Origin: Candidatus Alloclostridium intestinigallinarum
GTDB taxonomy: Bacteria > Bacillota > Clostridia > Christensenellales > UBA3700
NCBI GenBank assembly: GCA_904382605.1
Contig: CAJFJA010000001.1
Coordinates: forward strand, 68,793 to 132,792
Reading direction: 5' to 3'
Length of the DNA stretch: 64,000 nucleotides
Part shown: piece by piece, positions 56,801 to 64,000 of the stretch
Position numbering within the stretch: the stretch's first letter is position 1
Layout: every line of letters begins with the position of its first letter
Made by a program: the position numbers and the translations under genes
Notes under the pieces: model-generated
What the model was told of the DNA's origin: nothing
Database searches by the model: none
The model's input: only the letters and a program-made list of their open reading frames with translations

Positions 56801-56899
56801 AAGGTCGGAAAAGACGTTGCGCCGCAGGACGGCTCCGGACGTACGGAAGAGTGCTCCGGCACGGAAGAAGCGGGCGAAGATAAAAAGCGGAATAGCTGA
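53816..56899 (+). CDS. Large surface lipoprotein with M60-like region and C-terminal membrane helix
   Basis: A 1027-residue protein. Residues 1-24 are a lipoprotein signal (LAAC, C24). Residues of about 60-290 resemble the N-terminal part of M60/enhancin-type mucin-binding peptidases (GLYVPAGESVRITIP, then APFYRYGLDSSD), but no HExxH motif exists anywhere, so it should not be a metalloprotease. Beta-sandwich regions follow; the last (about 855-955) resembles a galactose-binding-like module. A membrane helix near 966-987 and a Lys-rich then acidic tail end the protein. A longer frame to 53684 overlaps dinB and the promoter and is rejected. Mucin or glycan binding is a guess. Confidence 0.72.
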   Translation: MGKKAAILICLLLVVGGSLLLAACSGTELESAYSDVVEEFYGDGMSYISLYAAPSGASEFTDKLRADKKIVVDNRIAGSHITGLYVPAGESVRITIPASTVTYESSVSVIGSDGAEILNQQLIRSENVITCEQGGILLFNIGESSVSENLSPIEIIVSGAMPAPFYRYGLDSSDGLGDLAEYGDMLVPLDCGNVRFYIPASELSGVTSLKEVMSWWRSAAGFAADALSAARTDGNIRPLKIYYTSSANAETDISLTQSDMDGVFSYNALTHTAAGLSVLEKIGSELAGERQDGDLLGTLAAYNAYMMLKDSFVIYDESGASEQAELYFSNGYAVLEKMMSGVSDNPVLDVMLCLMHSGGTELSNDFISRFTSGVNAEEIADNAAAAFGVNACAFISDMLGENVTPGEEYAEAEEYIPVFNYYTRAVRDENEQNGYKVYAGDTHYVDFAGKTIVYGGSVTGISVEGSNGWEKRDDGYYYTALSENVRDSYTLTVTTEVGGVKTEYVSYGDISLNVNAASYSLYTSLPLKTENGAITQKAFDDAVDIHGDHTPEYTRSLDTADCGAGAYEGAEIGSDTYTFSVTSFNFEVEEDGVYTFSMINSDTGFCYYRVDFGVGDYEFTMFANYVPVPTLGLLSHTEELKAGYVYRFDIYLLQPGISNGLELYVSKNGGEYEKVGAEYMSFPGTSKSQQMEYVAPQLSLQGLAYPDTLYMKADMSAWTGTVGDGARAVSGEQGAVLDGDLGMSSVYALGTDSSGSYTLEFANTRLDYVRIYAATDGVTYSVEALKDGWTTVASGLTGNAELALSGEYTAIRLTFTGSGTLSIREVEAGNTIDNCTFVPHTSGDIWYEGNWSRMTGGVSVNGSVAQNTGGNAYAEYNFYGDEVAVIATTAPVYGDAVIYVDGKKYSEISLTSENYVYQAIVFYAKLDEVGNHTIRIESKDGDTINIDALAYSESEYDPSNVSAPFNPYYLFILLGIVVAGVAVCAVLDYKAKHKKKVGKDVAPQDGSGRTEECSGTEEAGEDKKRNS

Positions 56900-56931
56900 C
56901 GCGGCTTAGGCAGGTCGCGGCATGGAAAATA

Positions 56932-56957
56932 AAAAGGGAGGCGCGTGCCTCCTTTTT
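56932..56957. terminator. Bidirectional terminator between the M60-like gene and tmcAL
   Basis: An 11-bp stem with one G-U pair, AAAAGGGAGGC / GCCTCCTTTTT, loop GCGT, flanked by A- and T-runs. Confidence 0.85.
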
Positions 56958-56987
56958 ATATGCCGTTTGCCAAAAGCAAGTGGATTT

Positions 56988-58121
56988 TCATACCAGCCGC
57001 ATTTTATCGTCGTAATCGTAGGCGCAGCATTTGAACAGTAAATCGGCGTTGTCGGTAACGCAATGCGGAACGTTCAGTCTTGCCCTGTCGCGCGGACGCG
57101 TGACTGCCGGACGCGCAAGCGTACGGAGCAGGTGTCTGCTGTCACGGGCAACGGCGAGTACGTTTATGTAACCCACGGCGCAGTCTTTCAGCACGGAGGC
57201 GGTGCAGGTGTTGCCCAGCGCGATATTCATAAGCAGCCTGTTTATCCTGGCGAAAGTATAGCGTTTTGATTTTACCGAAAGCGCAAGTTCGTCCTGCGAC
57301 GCGGCGCCGAGCGCGAGCTTTCTTATTTTATTGTCAAGTCCTTCTCCCATATCGAATATCCGCTTTATGTCGGACGTGAGAATTGTTTTCTTCAAAACGG
57401 CGATAAAGCCTTCAGATGAATCCTTATTGGAAAGTACGGGAAACACGAAGTCGGGAACAGCCTGCGCCGCCTTTTCTATCTCTCCTTCGGCTGTGGCGCG
57501 GCGTATGGCTTTAGATGAAGATACGTTGCCTTCCAGAGTTTCGCTCAGGTGTGAGGAGGAAAGGCGCGGCACGGTGTAAAGCCGCATATTGCACCCGAGT
57601 TTTTCCGCCGCACGCACGTATTCTATGCCGAGCATATTGTTGGGCGAGGCGAGCACTTCCGCAACGGCGTCGTCGGCAAATTCCCGCGCGGCTCGCTGCA
57701 TCGCCACGGGGTAGGAAACGCCTTCTTCAAGAATCTCTTTCACGCGTTTCTGATAGGGGATATTAGACGGGGAAGTCAGCCGTGCGGCTGCCCGTAAAAG
57801 TTCCATGTCGCCGCATTCGCTTCCGAACCAAAGCTCGTCCGCTCCGCACAGACGGGCGATTTTTACTCCGCCCAGTGCAAATATCTCCGCAGGCGCGCAG
57901 GCGTATTCGGCGGGCAGTTCCGCCACCATGTCCGCGCCGCCTTTTATTGCGTGTTCGGCGCGCGTGTATTTGTCGGCGCACGCCAGTTTGCCGCGCTGGG
58001 TCACGTTTCCGCTCATAACGCACACTATTTGTCTGCCGCCTTCGGCCTTAATTTTGCTTAAAAGGTATGCGTGCCCGTTGTGGAAAGGATTAAATTCGCA
58101 TATTACCGCCGCAATTTTCAA
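56988..58121 (-). CDS. tmcAL: tRNA(Met) cytidine acetate ligase
   Basis: A 377-residue nucleotidyltransferase-fold enzyme (YlbM family) that uses acetate and ATP to make N4-acetylcytidine at the wobble base of elongator tRNA-Met. The HxGH motif is in CEFNPFHNGHAYLL; FGSECGD and NVSSSKAIRRA are the other signatures. It diverges from pta across 97 bases. Neighbourhood with pta-ackA is conserved in Firmicutes, and acetate links their chemistry. Confidence 0.94.
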   Translation of the reverse strand: MKIAAVICEFNPFHNGHAYLLSKIKAEGGRQIVCVMSGNVTQRGKLACADKYTRAEHAIKGGADMVAELPAEYACAPAEIFALGGVKIARLCGADELWFGSECGDMELLRAAARLTSPSNIPYQKRVKEILEEGVSYPVAMQRAAREFADDAVAEVLASPNNMLGIEYVRAAEKLGCNMRLYTVPRLSSSHLSETLEGNVSSSKAIRRATAEGEIEKAAQAVPDFVFPVLSNKDSSEGFIAVLKKTILTSDIKRIFDMGEGLDNKIRKLALGAASQDELALSVKSKRYTFARINRLLMNIALGNTCTASVLKDCAVGYINVLAVARDSRHLLRTLARPAVTRPRDRARLNVPHCVTDNADLLFKCCAYDYDDKMRLV

Positions 58122-58140
58122 TTATTTGTCCCAAATCCTT

Positions 58141-58169
58141 TTGCAAATATTCTTGCAATGTTATATAAT
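58141..58169 (+). promoter_or_regulatory. Promoter of pta-ackA
   Basis: TTGCAA (58141-58146), 17-base spacer, TATAAT (58164-58169). A GGAGG ribosome binding site lies 6 bases before the GTG start. Confidence 0.8.
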
Positions 58170-58218
58170 TAGTATAGCATTATCTCACGATAAAATAAAG
58201 CGATTTCGGAGGCACAAA

Positions 58219-59232
58219 GTGAGCAAGGTAATCGAAGACATTATAGCCAGAGCGCAGCAAAACGTCAAAACGATAGTTTTGGCGGAGGGCGAAGAGCCCC
58301 GCACCGTTGCGGCGTCGCAGGTTATTGCGGCAAAGGGTATTGCAAAACTTATCCTTTTGGGCGACGAAGCCAAAATCAAGGATATGTATCCCAATTTCAA
58401 AAGCAAGAATATCACGATAGTCAATCCTCTTGCCGGCGATAACGAAGATTATATCAAGGAATATTACGAGCTGCGCAAAGCCAAGGGCATGACCATGGAA
58501 CAGGCTCGTCTCAACATGAAGAATCCGCTCTTTTACGGCGCGATGATGGTCAGAAAGGGCGTTGCCGACGGTATGGTCGCGGGCGCAATAAACGCTACGG
58601 GCAACGTGCTCAGGGCAGGTTTGCAGATAATCAAAACCGCTCCCGGAATAAGGACGGTCAGCAGCTGCTTTATCATGTGCCTCGATGAAACCCATATGAA
58701 GGACAGGCACGTCATGGTGTTCGGCGACAGCGCCGTGAATATTGCGCCTACCGCACAGCAGCTTGCTGATATAGCGGTGGCTTCCGCGCAGACGGCGCGT
58801 CTTATGGCGGGCATAGAACCCAGAATAGCCATGCTTTCCTTCTCCACGAAGGGCAGCGCCAAGCACGAGGAAGTGGATAAGGTCGTGGACGCGACGAATT
58901 TCGTAAAATACGCCCATCCCGAACTGCTCATCGACGGCGAATTGCAGGTGGACGCGGCAATCGTTCCTTCGGTAGCGCGTCTCAAAGCTCCCGATTCGCC
59001 CGTTGCGGGCAATGCCAACGTGCTTATATTCCCTTCGCTTGAAGCGGGCAATATAGGTTACAAGCTCGTTCAGCGTTTCTCGGGCGCAGAGGCAATCGGA
59101 CCTATCTGCCAGGGCTTTGCAAAGCCGGTAAACGACCTTTCGCGCGGATGCAGTGTGGACGATATAGTTTCCGTAGTGGCAATCACCGCCGTGCAGGCTC
59201 AGCAGAACGATAAAACGGGGGAGAAAAAGTAA
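58219..59232 (+). CDS. pta: Phosphate acetyltransferase
   Basis: A 337-residue short-form Pta converting acetyl-CoA and phosphate to acetyl phosphate. The start is GTG 58219 (VSKVIEDIIARAQQN), set by GGAGG at 58208; the frame stays open far upstream but that stretch is antisense to tmcAL. Motifs: IVLAEGEEPRTVAAS, GAMMVRKGVADGMVAGA, PDSPVAGNANVLIFPSLEAGN. It overlaps ackA by one base (TAATG), so the pair is translationally coupled. Confidence 0.97.
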   Translation: MSKVIEDIIARAQQNVKTIVLAEGEEPRTVAASQVIAAKGIAKLILLGDEAKIKDMYPNFKSKNITIVNPLAGDNEDYIKEYYELRKAKGMTMEQARLNMKNPLFYGAMMVRKGVADGMVAGAINATGNVLRAGLQIIKTAPGIRTVSSCFIMCLDETHMKDRHVMVFGDSAVNIAPTAQQLADIAVASAQTARLMAGIEPRIAMLSFSTKGSAKHEEVDKVVDATNFVKYAHPELLIDGELQVDAAIVPSVARLKAPDSPVAGNANVLIFPSLEAGNIGYKLVQRFSGAEAIGPICQGFAKPVNDLSRGCSVDDIVSVVAITAVQAQQNDKTGEKK

Positions 59233-60443
59233 TGAAAATTTTAACGGTAAACGCGGGCAGTTCGTCTTTGAAGTATCAGCTCATTGAGATGACTGATGAA
59301 TCCGTATTGTGCAAGGGCGGCATAGAACGCATAGGCTTAAGCGGCTTTAACTCGGAAAACGTAAAGCACGAAGGTGTTCACGGCGAAGTGAAAATCCGCG
59401 CCGAGCTTGCCGACCATACCGAGGCGTTCAACCTGCTCATGAAACTGCTGACGGACAAGAAATACGGGGTGATAGATTCCGTATCGGAAATAGCCGCGGT
59501 AGGGCACAGATTCGTTCATTCGGGTACGGGCGGCAGCGCTCCCTGCCTGCTTGACGACGCAAAACTCGACAGCCTTTACGCCGACAGGGATCTGGCTCCG
59601 CTCCATATGCCCGCAAACGTCAGCTGCGTGCGTTCGTGCATGAAGGTTATGCCCGGCGTTCCCAACGTGGGCGTGTTCGATACCTATTTCCACTCCACGA
59701 TGCCTCCGCGCGCTTATATGTACGGCGTAGCGTACGAAGACTACGAAAAATACCATGTGCGCAAGTACGGCTTCCACGGCGCGTCCCATCGTTATGTGAG
59801 CGCCAAAGCCATAGAATATCTTACCGGCCGCGGATTGCCCGCCGGCAAGATAATCACCTGCCATCTGGGCAACGGCTCGTCCGTTACGGCGGTACAGGAC
59901 GGCAAGTGCGTGGATACGTCCATGGGCATGACTCCTTTGGCGGGTATGCTGATGGGCACCAGGAGCGGCAGCGTCGATCCGTTCATAGTCGACTATCTCG
60001 GAAAAAAGCGCGGTATGACGGTGGATGAAACGCTGTATTATCTGAATAAAAAGTGCGGTTTTATCGGCTACTGCGGATATTCCGATTGCAGGGATATATA
60101 CCGTCTTATAGATGAGGGCGATGAAAAGGCGCGTCTTGCAATGGACGTATTCGGGTATCAGATAAGGAAAATCATCGGCGCGTACGCCGCCGCGATGAAC
60201 GGACTCGACGCTATTGTATTTACCGGCGGCATAGGCGAAAATTCCGCCGACGCGCGTAACGATATATGTCCCGGACTTGAATTTTTGGGCGCGGAGTTCG
60301 ACGCGGAAGCCTCGCACGACGCTCCCCGCGGCCAGATTGCGGAAATAAGCAAACCCGGTTCGAAAGTCAAAATGATAATCGTTCCCACCAACGAGGAAAT
60401 CGTGATTGCGCGCGATACCCGCGACGTGGCGTTCGGCAAATAA
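59232..60443 (+). CDS. ackA: Acetate kinase
   Basis: A 403-residue ASKHA kinase that makes ATP from acetyl phosphate, the final step of acetate fermentation. VNAGSSSLKYQLIEM, FDTYFHSTMP, YGFHGASHRYVS and FTGGIGENSADAR are diagnostic. Length is standard. The usual DUF177 (YceD) gene between ackA and rpmF is absent; the next gene is rpmF behind its own promoter. Confidence 0.98.
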   Translation: MKILTVNAGSSSLKYQLIEMTDESVLCKGGIERIGLSGFNSENVKHEGVHGEVKIRAELADHTEAFNLLMKLLTDKKYGVIDSVSEIAAVGHRFVHSGTGGSAPCLLDDAKLDSLYADRDLAPLHMPANVSCVRSCMKVMPGVPNVGVFDTYFHSTMPPRAYMYGVAYEDYEKYHVRKYGFHGASHRYVSAKAIEYLTGRGLPAGKIITCHLGNGSSVTAVQDGKCVDTSMGMTPLAGMLMGTRSGSVDPFIVDYLGKKRGMTVDETLYYLNKKCGFIGYCGYSDCRDIYRLIDEGDEKARLAMDVFGYQIRKIIGAYAAAMNGLDAIVFTGGIGENSADARNDICPGLEFLGAEFDAEASHDAPRGQIAEISKPGSKVKMIIVPTNEEIVIARDTRDVAFGK

Positions 60444-60478
60444 TTGCTTATATTATATAATAAATGCGCGTAAAATGT

Positions 60479-60507
60479 TTGACAATACGCGGAAAATCTT
60501 ATATAAT
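60479..60507 (+). promoter_or_regulatory. Consensus promoter of rpmF
   Basis: Perfect TTGACA (60479-60484), 17-base spacer, TATAAT (60502-60507); AGGAGG lies at 60535-60540 before the ATG. Confidence 0.9.
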
Positions 60508-60548
60508 AGCAAGGCAAACCCGATTATAAGCATAGGAGGTGTACGAAA

Positions 60549-60740
60549 ATGGCAGTACCCAAGGGAAAAACATCTAAGGCCAGAAAGCGTTCCAGGGCGG
60601 CGAATTGGAAGCTGAACAAGCCCAATCTCGTAGAGTGCCCTCATTGTCACGAACTCAAAATGCCCCATCAAGTGTGCGGCAACTGCGGATACTACGACAA
60701 CGAGGAAGTTGTCAGCAAGGCCGAAAAGAAGGCTGACTGA
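60549..60740 (+). CDS. rpmF: 50S ribosomal protein L32 (zinc-binding form)
   Basis: A 63-residue bL32: MAVPKGKTSKARKRSRAANW at the start, then a zinc ribbon with CPHC and CGNC. AGGAGG precedes it. It stands in the conserved order rpmF-plsX, 76 bases before plsX. Confidence 0.97.
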   Translation: MAVPKGKTSKARKRSRAANWKLNKPNLVECPHCHELKMPHQVCGNCGYYDNEEVVSKAEKKAD

Positions 60741-60816
60741 TTGCTTTTCGGTATTTATTATCATGCGGAAAACGGCCGTGCACTCAGGTGTGCGGTCTTT
60801 TCTTTAAGGTGAATTT

Positions 60817-61818
60817 ATGAGGATAATCATTGATTGTTACGGCGGCGATTACTGCCCCAAAGAAGCCGTTGCGGGCGCTATAGCCGCGCTGAATAAACTT
60901 CCGGAACTCAGCGTGATACTTACGGGCTATTCCGACGAGCTGAACGCTCTTCTTCAAGAGTATAAGTACGATAAGGGTAGGCTGGAAGTGGCTGCCGCTT
61001 CCGAAGTCATAACCAATTCCGATTCGCCGGCCAAGGCGATTATGCGTAAAAAGGATTCCTCGACCGTGGTGGGACTGAAACTTCTGAACGAAGGCAGGGC
61101 GGACGGAATGGTCTCTTCCGCAAATACGGGCGCGCTGCTTGTGGGCGGAAGTTTGATTCTGGGACTTTCGGAAGGCGTTACGCGCGCGGCGTTGTGCCCC
61201 GTGCTCCCCAATGCGAAAGGCTCGTATACCATACTTGCCGACGGCGGCGCAAACATAGACTGCCGTCCCGAACAGCTGGGAGAATTTGCCGTCATGGGCA
61301 GCGTTTATATGCAGGCCATGTTCAATATCACTTCTCCTTCGGTGGGACTTCTGAATAACGGGGCGGAACCCGAAAAGGGCAATGAACAGACAAAGGACGC
61401 GCATAAACTGCTCACGGGAATCAAAGGCATAAACTTCGTGGGCAATATCGAATGCCGCGACCTGCTTACCGGTGCGGTCGACGTCATAGTTGCGGACGGC
61501 TTTAACGGAAATATCGGTATCAAGGCGAGTGAAGGCATGGGAAGCGTGCTTTTCGGCCTCATTAAAGAAGGAATCATGCGGGGCGGGTTGCGCGCCAAAC
61601 TGGGGTATATTCTGCTTAAACCGGTGCTCAAAAAGGTGAAGAACAAGATGAGCAGCGACGACGTGGGCGGTGCGGTGTTCCTGGGTATGAAGAAAGTACT
61701 TGTCAAAACCCACGGTTCCGGTAAGGCACAGGCGTTCATGAACGCTATTCTGAAAGCCGACGGCATGGCGCAGGGGCGCGTACCCGAAAAGATAGAAGAG
61801 GGTTTGAAATACAGATGA
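60817..61818 (+). CDS. plsX: Phosphate acyltransferase PlsX
   Basis: A 333-residue enzyme making acyl phosphate from acyl-ACP for membrane phospholipid synthesis. It starts MRIIIDCYGGDYCPKEAVAG, has SSANTGALLVGG, and VADGFNGNIGIKASEGMG near 230. AAGGTG precedes the ATG. It overlaps rnc by 4 bases; the acpP gene often found between them is missing here. Confidence 0.97.
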   Translation: MRIIIDCYGGDYCPKEAVAGAIAALNKLPELSVILTGYSDELNALLQEYKYDKGRLEVAAASEVITNSDSPAKAIMRKKDSSTVVGLKLLNEGRADGMVSSANTGALLVGGSLILGLSEGVTRAALCPVLPNAKGSYTILADGGANIDCRPEQLGEFAVMGSVYMQAMFNITSPSVGLLNNGAEPEKGNEQTKDAHKLLTGIKGINFVGNIECRDLLTGAVDVIVADGFNGNIGIKASEGMGSVLFGLIKEGIMRGGLRAKLGYILLKPVLKKVKNKMSSDDVGGAVFLGMKKVLVKTHGSGKAQAFMNAILKADGMAQGRVPEKIEEGLKYR

Positions 61819-62438
61819 ATATAGAGCGCGCGGAAGAGATAACGGGATACGTGTTCAAGGATAAGTCGGTCATTAAAGCCGCGCTGACCCATCCTTCCGT
61901 AACTGCGCTTACGGGCGCGCCGAATTACGACAGGCTTGAATTTCTGGGTGACAGTATTCTGGGCGCGGTGGTTTCCGAAAGGCTTTATTCGCTCTATCCC
62001 GGCAGCGACGCCGGCGAGCTGACCAATATGCGTAAGGCGATAGTTTCCAAACAGCCGATTGCAAAGCTTGAAGCCGCCCTAGAATTGCATAAATGCTCGG
62101 ATTGCGCCAAAAATATTCCCCTGAACGACAAGCGCATATGCGATATTTACGAATCGGTGATAGGCGCGTTGTGTATAGACGGCGGTATCGAAACGGCGCG
62201 CGGATTCGTTCTTAAAACGGTTGGCGAGGCGGTAAAATCCCACCCCGGCTACCGCGACTACAAATCGGAAGTGAACGAACGCTTCTCCGATTACCGTTAT
62301 TGTGTGGTAAGGGAGTCGGACGGCGTCGTCGAAGTGGAACTTGTCGCAGGCGGAAGGACGGTCGCTTCCGGGACGGGAGCGTCCAAAAAACAAGCCGAGA
62401 TAAACTGCGCGAAAAACGCGATTGAAGGGTTGAAATAA
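61815..62438 (+). CDS. rnc: Ribonuclease III with a short dsRNA-binding domain
   Basis: A 207-residue RNase III. The signature DRLEFLGDSILGAVVSERLY begins near residue 39 (acids E42, D46), and the second acidic pair lies in DIYESVIGALCIDGG. The C-terminal domain ends VASGTGASKKQAEINCAKNA, as in dsRBDs, but the region before it is about 10-15 residues shorter than usual, so its first helix and loop are reduced. Total length is short for the family (225-250). It matures rRNA and cleaves double-stranded RNA. Confidence 0.95.
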   Translation: MNIERAEEITGYVFKDKSVIKAALTHPSVTALTGAPNYDRLEFLGDSILGAVVSERLYSLYPGSDAGELTNMRKAIVSKQPIAKLEAALELHKCSDCAKNIPLNDKRICDIYESVIGALCIDGGIETARGFVLKTVGEAVKSHPGYRDYKSEVNERFSDYRYCVVRESDGVVEVELVAGGRTVASGTGASKKQAEINCAKNAIEGLK

Positions 62439-62450
62439 GTTTAACTGTTG

Positions 62451-62491
62451 CGCCCGTGTTCGATACCGCGGATACGGGCGTTTATTGTTTT
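62451..62491 (+). terminator. Probable terminator of plsX-rnc
   Basis: A 7-bp stem CGCCCGT / ACGGGCG (62451-62457, 62474-62480) with a 16-base loop, then TTTATTGTTTT. The remaining 200 bases before smc hold only AT-rich promoter-like sequence. Confidence 0.6.
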
Positions 62492-62686
62492 GAATTAGCC
62501 GTCCCGCTCAATGCCGATTAAAGGCGTGCGGCGGGTGCGGTTATGCCTTTGCGGCGCAATTTGTTTACCGCTTCCGTTAAAAAGTCAAAACATTACATTA
62601 TACGCGGAGGCATTTGCGGCTAAATGCTTGCTTTAATAAGCGGTTTATTGTTATAATAATTATAATATGATCAGGAGAATCGGCTT

Positions 62687-64000
62687 TTGAATTTTAAAAA
62701 GATTGAAGTTTTCGGTTTCAAATCCTTTGCCGACCGCAAGATAATAGAAATCAACGACGGTATCACGGGTATTGTCGGGCCTAACGGCTGCGGCAAGAGC
62801 AACGTCGCCGACGCGGTCCGTTGGGTTCTGGGCGAACAGAGCGCAAAGGCTTTGCGCGGAAAAAGTATGCAGGACGTAATATTCAACGGTACTAAGGTCA
62901 GAAAGTCCATGTCGTTTGCGGAAGTGTCGCTTTATTTCGACAACAAGGACAAACTGTTCCCCACGCTTGCGTTCGACGAAGTGAAGATAACGCGTAAGCT
63001 GTTCCGCTCCGGCGAAAGCGAATATTACATAAACGACACGCAGTGCCGTCTGAGGGATATACAGGAGATAATCCGCAATACCGGTCTGGGCAAGGAAGGT
63101 TACAGCATAATAGGACAGGGCAGAGTTTCCGAGATAATCAACGCCAAGCCCGTGGACAGAAGGGCTATTTTCGAGGACGCCGCCGGTATTTCCACGCATA
63201 AAAAGCGTAAAAAGGAGGCGCAGTCAAAACTCGAACAGACGGAGAATAACCTGCAGAGGATAGAGTCCATATTGCAGGAACTCGACCGTCAGCTTGAGCC
63301 GCTCGAACGCCAGAGCGCGGACGCGAGAAAATATCTGCAATTGCGCGACGAGCTGCGCGATCTTGAAATAAACGAGTTCGTATACGGATACGAACACAAC
63401 GCGGAGCTTAAAGCGCAGGTGCAGGCGGCGCTCGATTCCATCAACTCCCAGCTTGAAAGTTTGAAGGCGGAGCAGGAAGAGGCGGATAAAAAATATTCGC
63501 GCATGACCATGGACAGGAATAACACGGACGTGTATATTTCGCGTTTGCGTGACGAACTTACGGAACTTGCCGTGGCGGCGGAGAGTATAAAAGGAACGGG
63601 CAATACGCTGTCCGAACGTATGGCGCACCTGACTTCAAACAGGCAGGAGGCGGAAAGCCGCCTGGTTGCGATAGAGGACGACATAGATAAAAAGGACGGT
63701 CAGCTGACTTACCACAAGTCACAGCTGAACATGGCTAAGGAAGAAAAAGCCGAGGTACAGCAGGAACACGACGAGCTCGACGGGGAATACGAGGAGCTGC
63801 TGGCGAAACTGACGGAAGGCGAACGCGAGATGGAAAGCCGCAACGACGAGTTGCTTAAAGCCATGGCGAGCATCGCCGACATCAAGGAAAACTACGGCAA
63901 ACTTACCGCCGAGCGCGATACTCTTACCGAGCGCGAGGACGAACTCAGCGAGGAGATGACGGACCTCAAAGCCGAGCTGAGACAGGCGGAAGAGAGCAAG
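62687..64000 (+). CDS. smc: Chromosome segregation protein SMC, N-terminal part (cut by window edge)
   Basis: The first 438 codons of SMC, open to the right edge. The start is TTG 62687 with AGGAGA 9 bases before it, giving the family start NFKKIEVFGFKSFADRK. Walker A is GPNGCGKS (31-38). Residues of about 175 onward form the N-terminal arm of the long coiled coil. The ATPase bridges DNA and compacts and separates chromosomes with ScpA and ScpB. TATAAT words at 62652-62666 may form its promoter. The plsX-rnc-smc order is conserved in Firmicutes. Confidence 0.96.
   Translation, partial: MNFKKIEVFGFKSFADRKIIEINDGITGIVGPNGCGKSNVADAVRWVLGEQSAKALRGKSMQDVIFNGTKVRKSMSFAEVSLYFDNKDKLFPTLAFDEVKITRKLFRSGESEYYINDTQCRLRDIQEIIRNTGLGKEGYSIIGQGRVSEIINAKPVDRRAIFEDAAGISTHKKRKKEAQSKLEQTENNLQRIESILQELDRQLEPLERQSADARKYLQLRDELRDLEINEFVYGYEHNAELKAQVQAALDSINSQLESLKAEQEEADKKYSRMTMDRNNTDVYISRLRDELTELAVAAESIKGTGNTLSERMAHLTSNRQEAESRLVAIEDDIDKKDGQLTYHKSQLNMAKEEKAEVQQEHDELDGEYEELLAKLTEGEREMESRNDELLKAMASIADIKENYGKLTAERDTLTEREDELSEEMTDLKAELRQAEESK

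Noticed and set aside
57805..58218. Pta with a 138-residue N-terminal extension
   Set aside because: The extension is antisense to tmcAL, precedes the pta promoter, and GTG 58219 has a proper GGAGG and the family N-terminus.

Overview
The window reads as a chromosome segment of an anaerobic, endospore-forming Firmicute of the class Clostridia, about 55% GC by eye, plausibly an uncultured gut lineage such as Christensenellales (inference; no rRNA is present). The support is clostridial gene order (ntpFIKECGABD; tmcAL-pta-ackA-rpmF-plsX-rnc-smc; rpmE-yqhQ-prmC-prfA), sporulation genes (spoIIID, a spoVB-like flippase), a predicted (Re)-citrate synthase, many lipoproteins with a lipobox, and strong TTGACA/TATAAT promoters with AGGAGG-type ribosome binding sites.

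Layout. 1-8.5 kb: a complete V-type ATPase operon whose K subunit keeps the residues that bind Na+ in Enterococcus hirae NtpK. 8.7-12.3 kb: a PepSY lipoprotein facing a GH3 beta-glucosidase with a long charged tail. 12.5-15.7 kb: guaB and glyS, convergent around a pair of 21-bp repeats. 15.8-17.2 kb: an accessory pocket with an unlisted 59-residue Cys/Gly-rich protein, a duplicated array of hairpins, and an AT-rich CFI-box protein/XRE regulator pair sharing two palindromic operators. 17.3-21.9 kb: small membrane proteins, an ECF S component with coaX, hom, and two tail-anchored winged-helix-like proteins. 21.9-26.7 kb: uvrBA behind a promoter carrying a LexA-like box. 26.8-34.7 kb, mostly minus strand: spoVB, DUF421 and DUF4363 genes, a LysM protein, an acetyltransferase and a 1402-residue repetitive surface protein. 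34.9-42.6 kb: split TauE/SafE genes, spoIIID, then a sulfatase / broken lipoprotein / PAP2 / PAP2 / FGGY-kinase operon. 42.8-51.4 kb: murC, a degenerate MDR dehydrogenase, rpmE, a DUF1385-PrmC fusion, prfA, (Re)-citrate synthase and thrC. 51.5-58.1 kb: galU, dinB, a large M60-like surface lipoprotein and tmcAL. 58.2-64 kb: pta-ackA, rpmF, plsX-rnc and the start of smc, which runs off the right edge.

How the parts fit. Pta-AckA makes ATP from acetyl-CoA, and the V-ATPase exchanges ATP for an ion gradient, probably Na+. hom and thrC serve threonine synthesis, the citrate synthase feeds glutamate synthesis, and PanT-CoaX feeds CoA. Three surface proteins share an unusual plan: an N-terminal lipobox cysteine plus a C-terminal membrane helix with a basic tail. 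Several genes (uvrB, murC, dinB, the M60-like gene, a small membrane protein) have the -10 box only 5-10 nt before the start codon, which implies leaderless or nearly leaderless mRNAs.

The least explained parts are the 143-bp hairpin array, the dispersed AGTGCACA-n-TACAT repeats at two distant loci, the CFI-box/XRE module, and the dual-anchored surface proteins. No rRNA, tRNA, CRISPR array, transposase or prophage gene was recognised.
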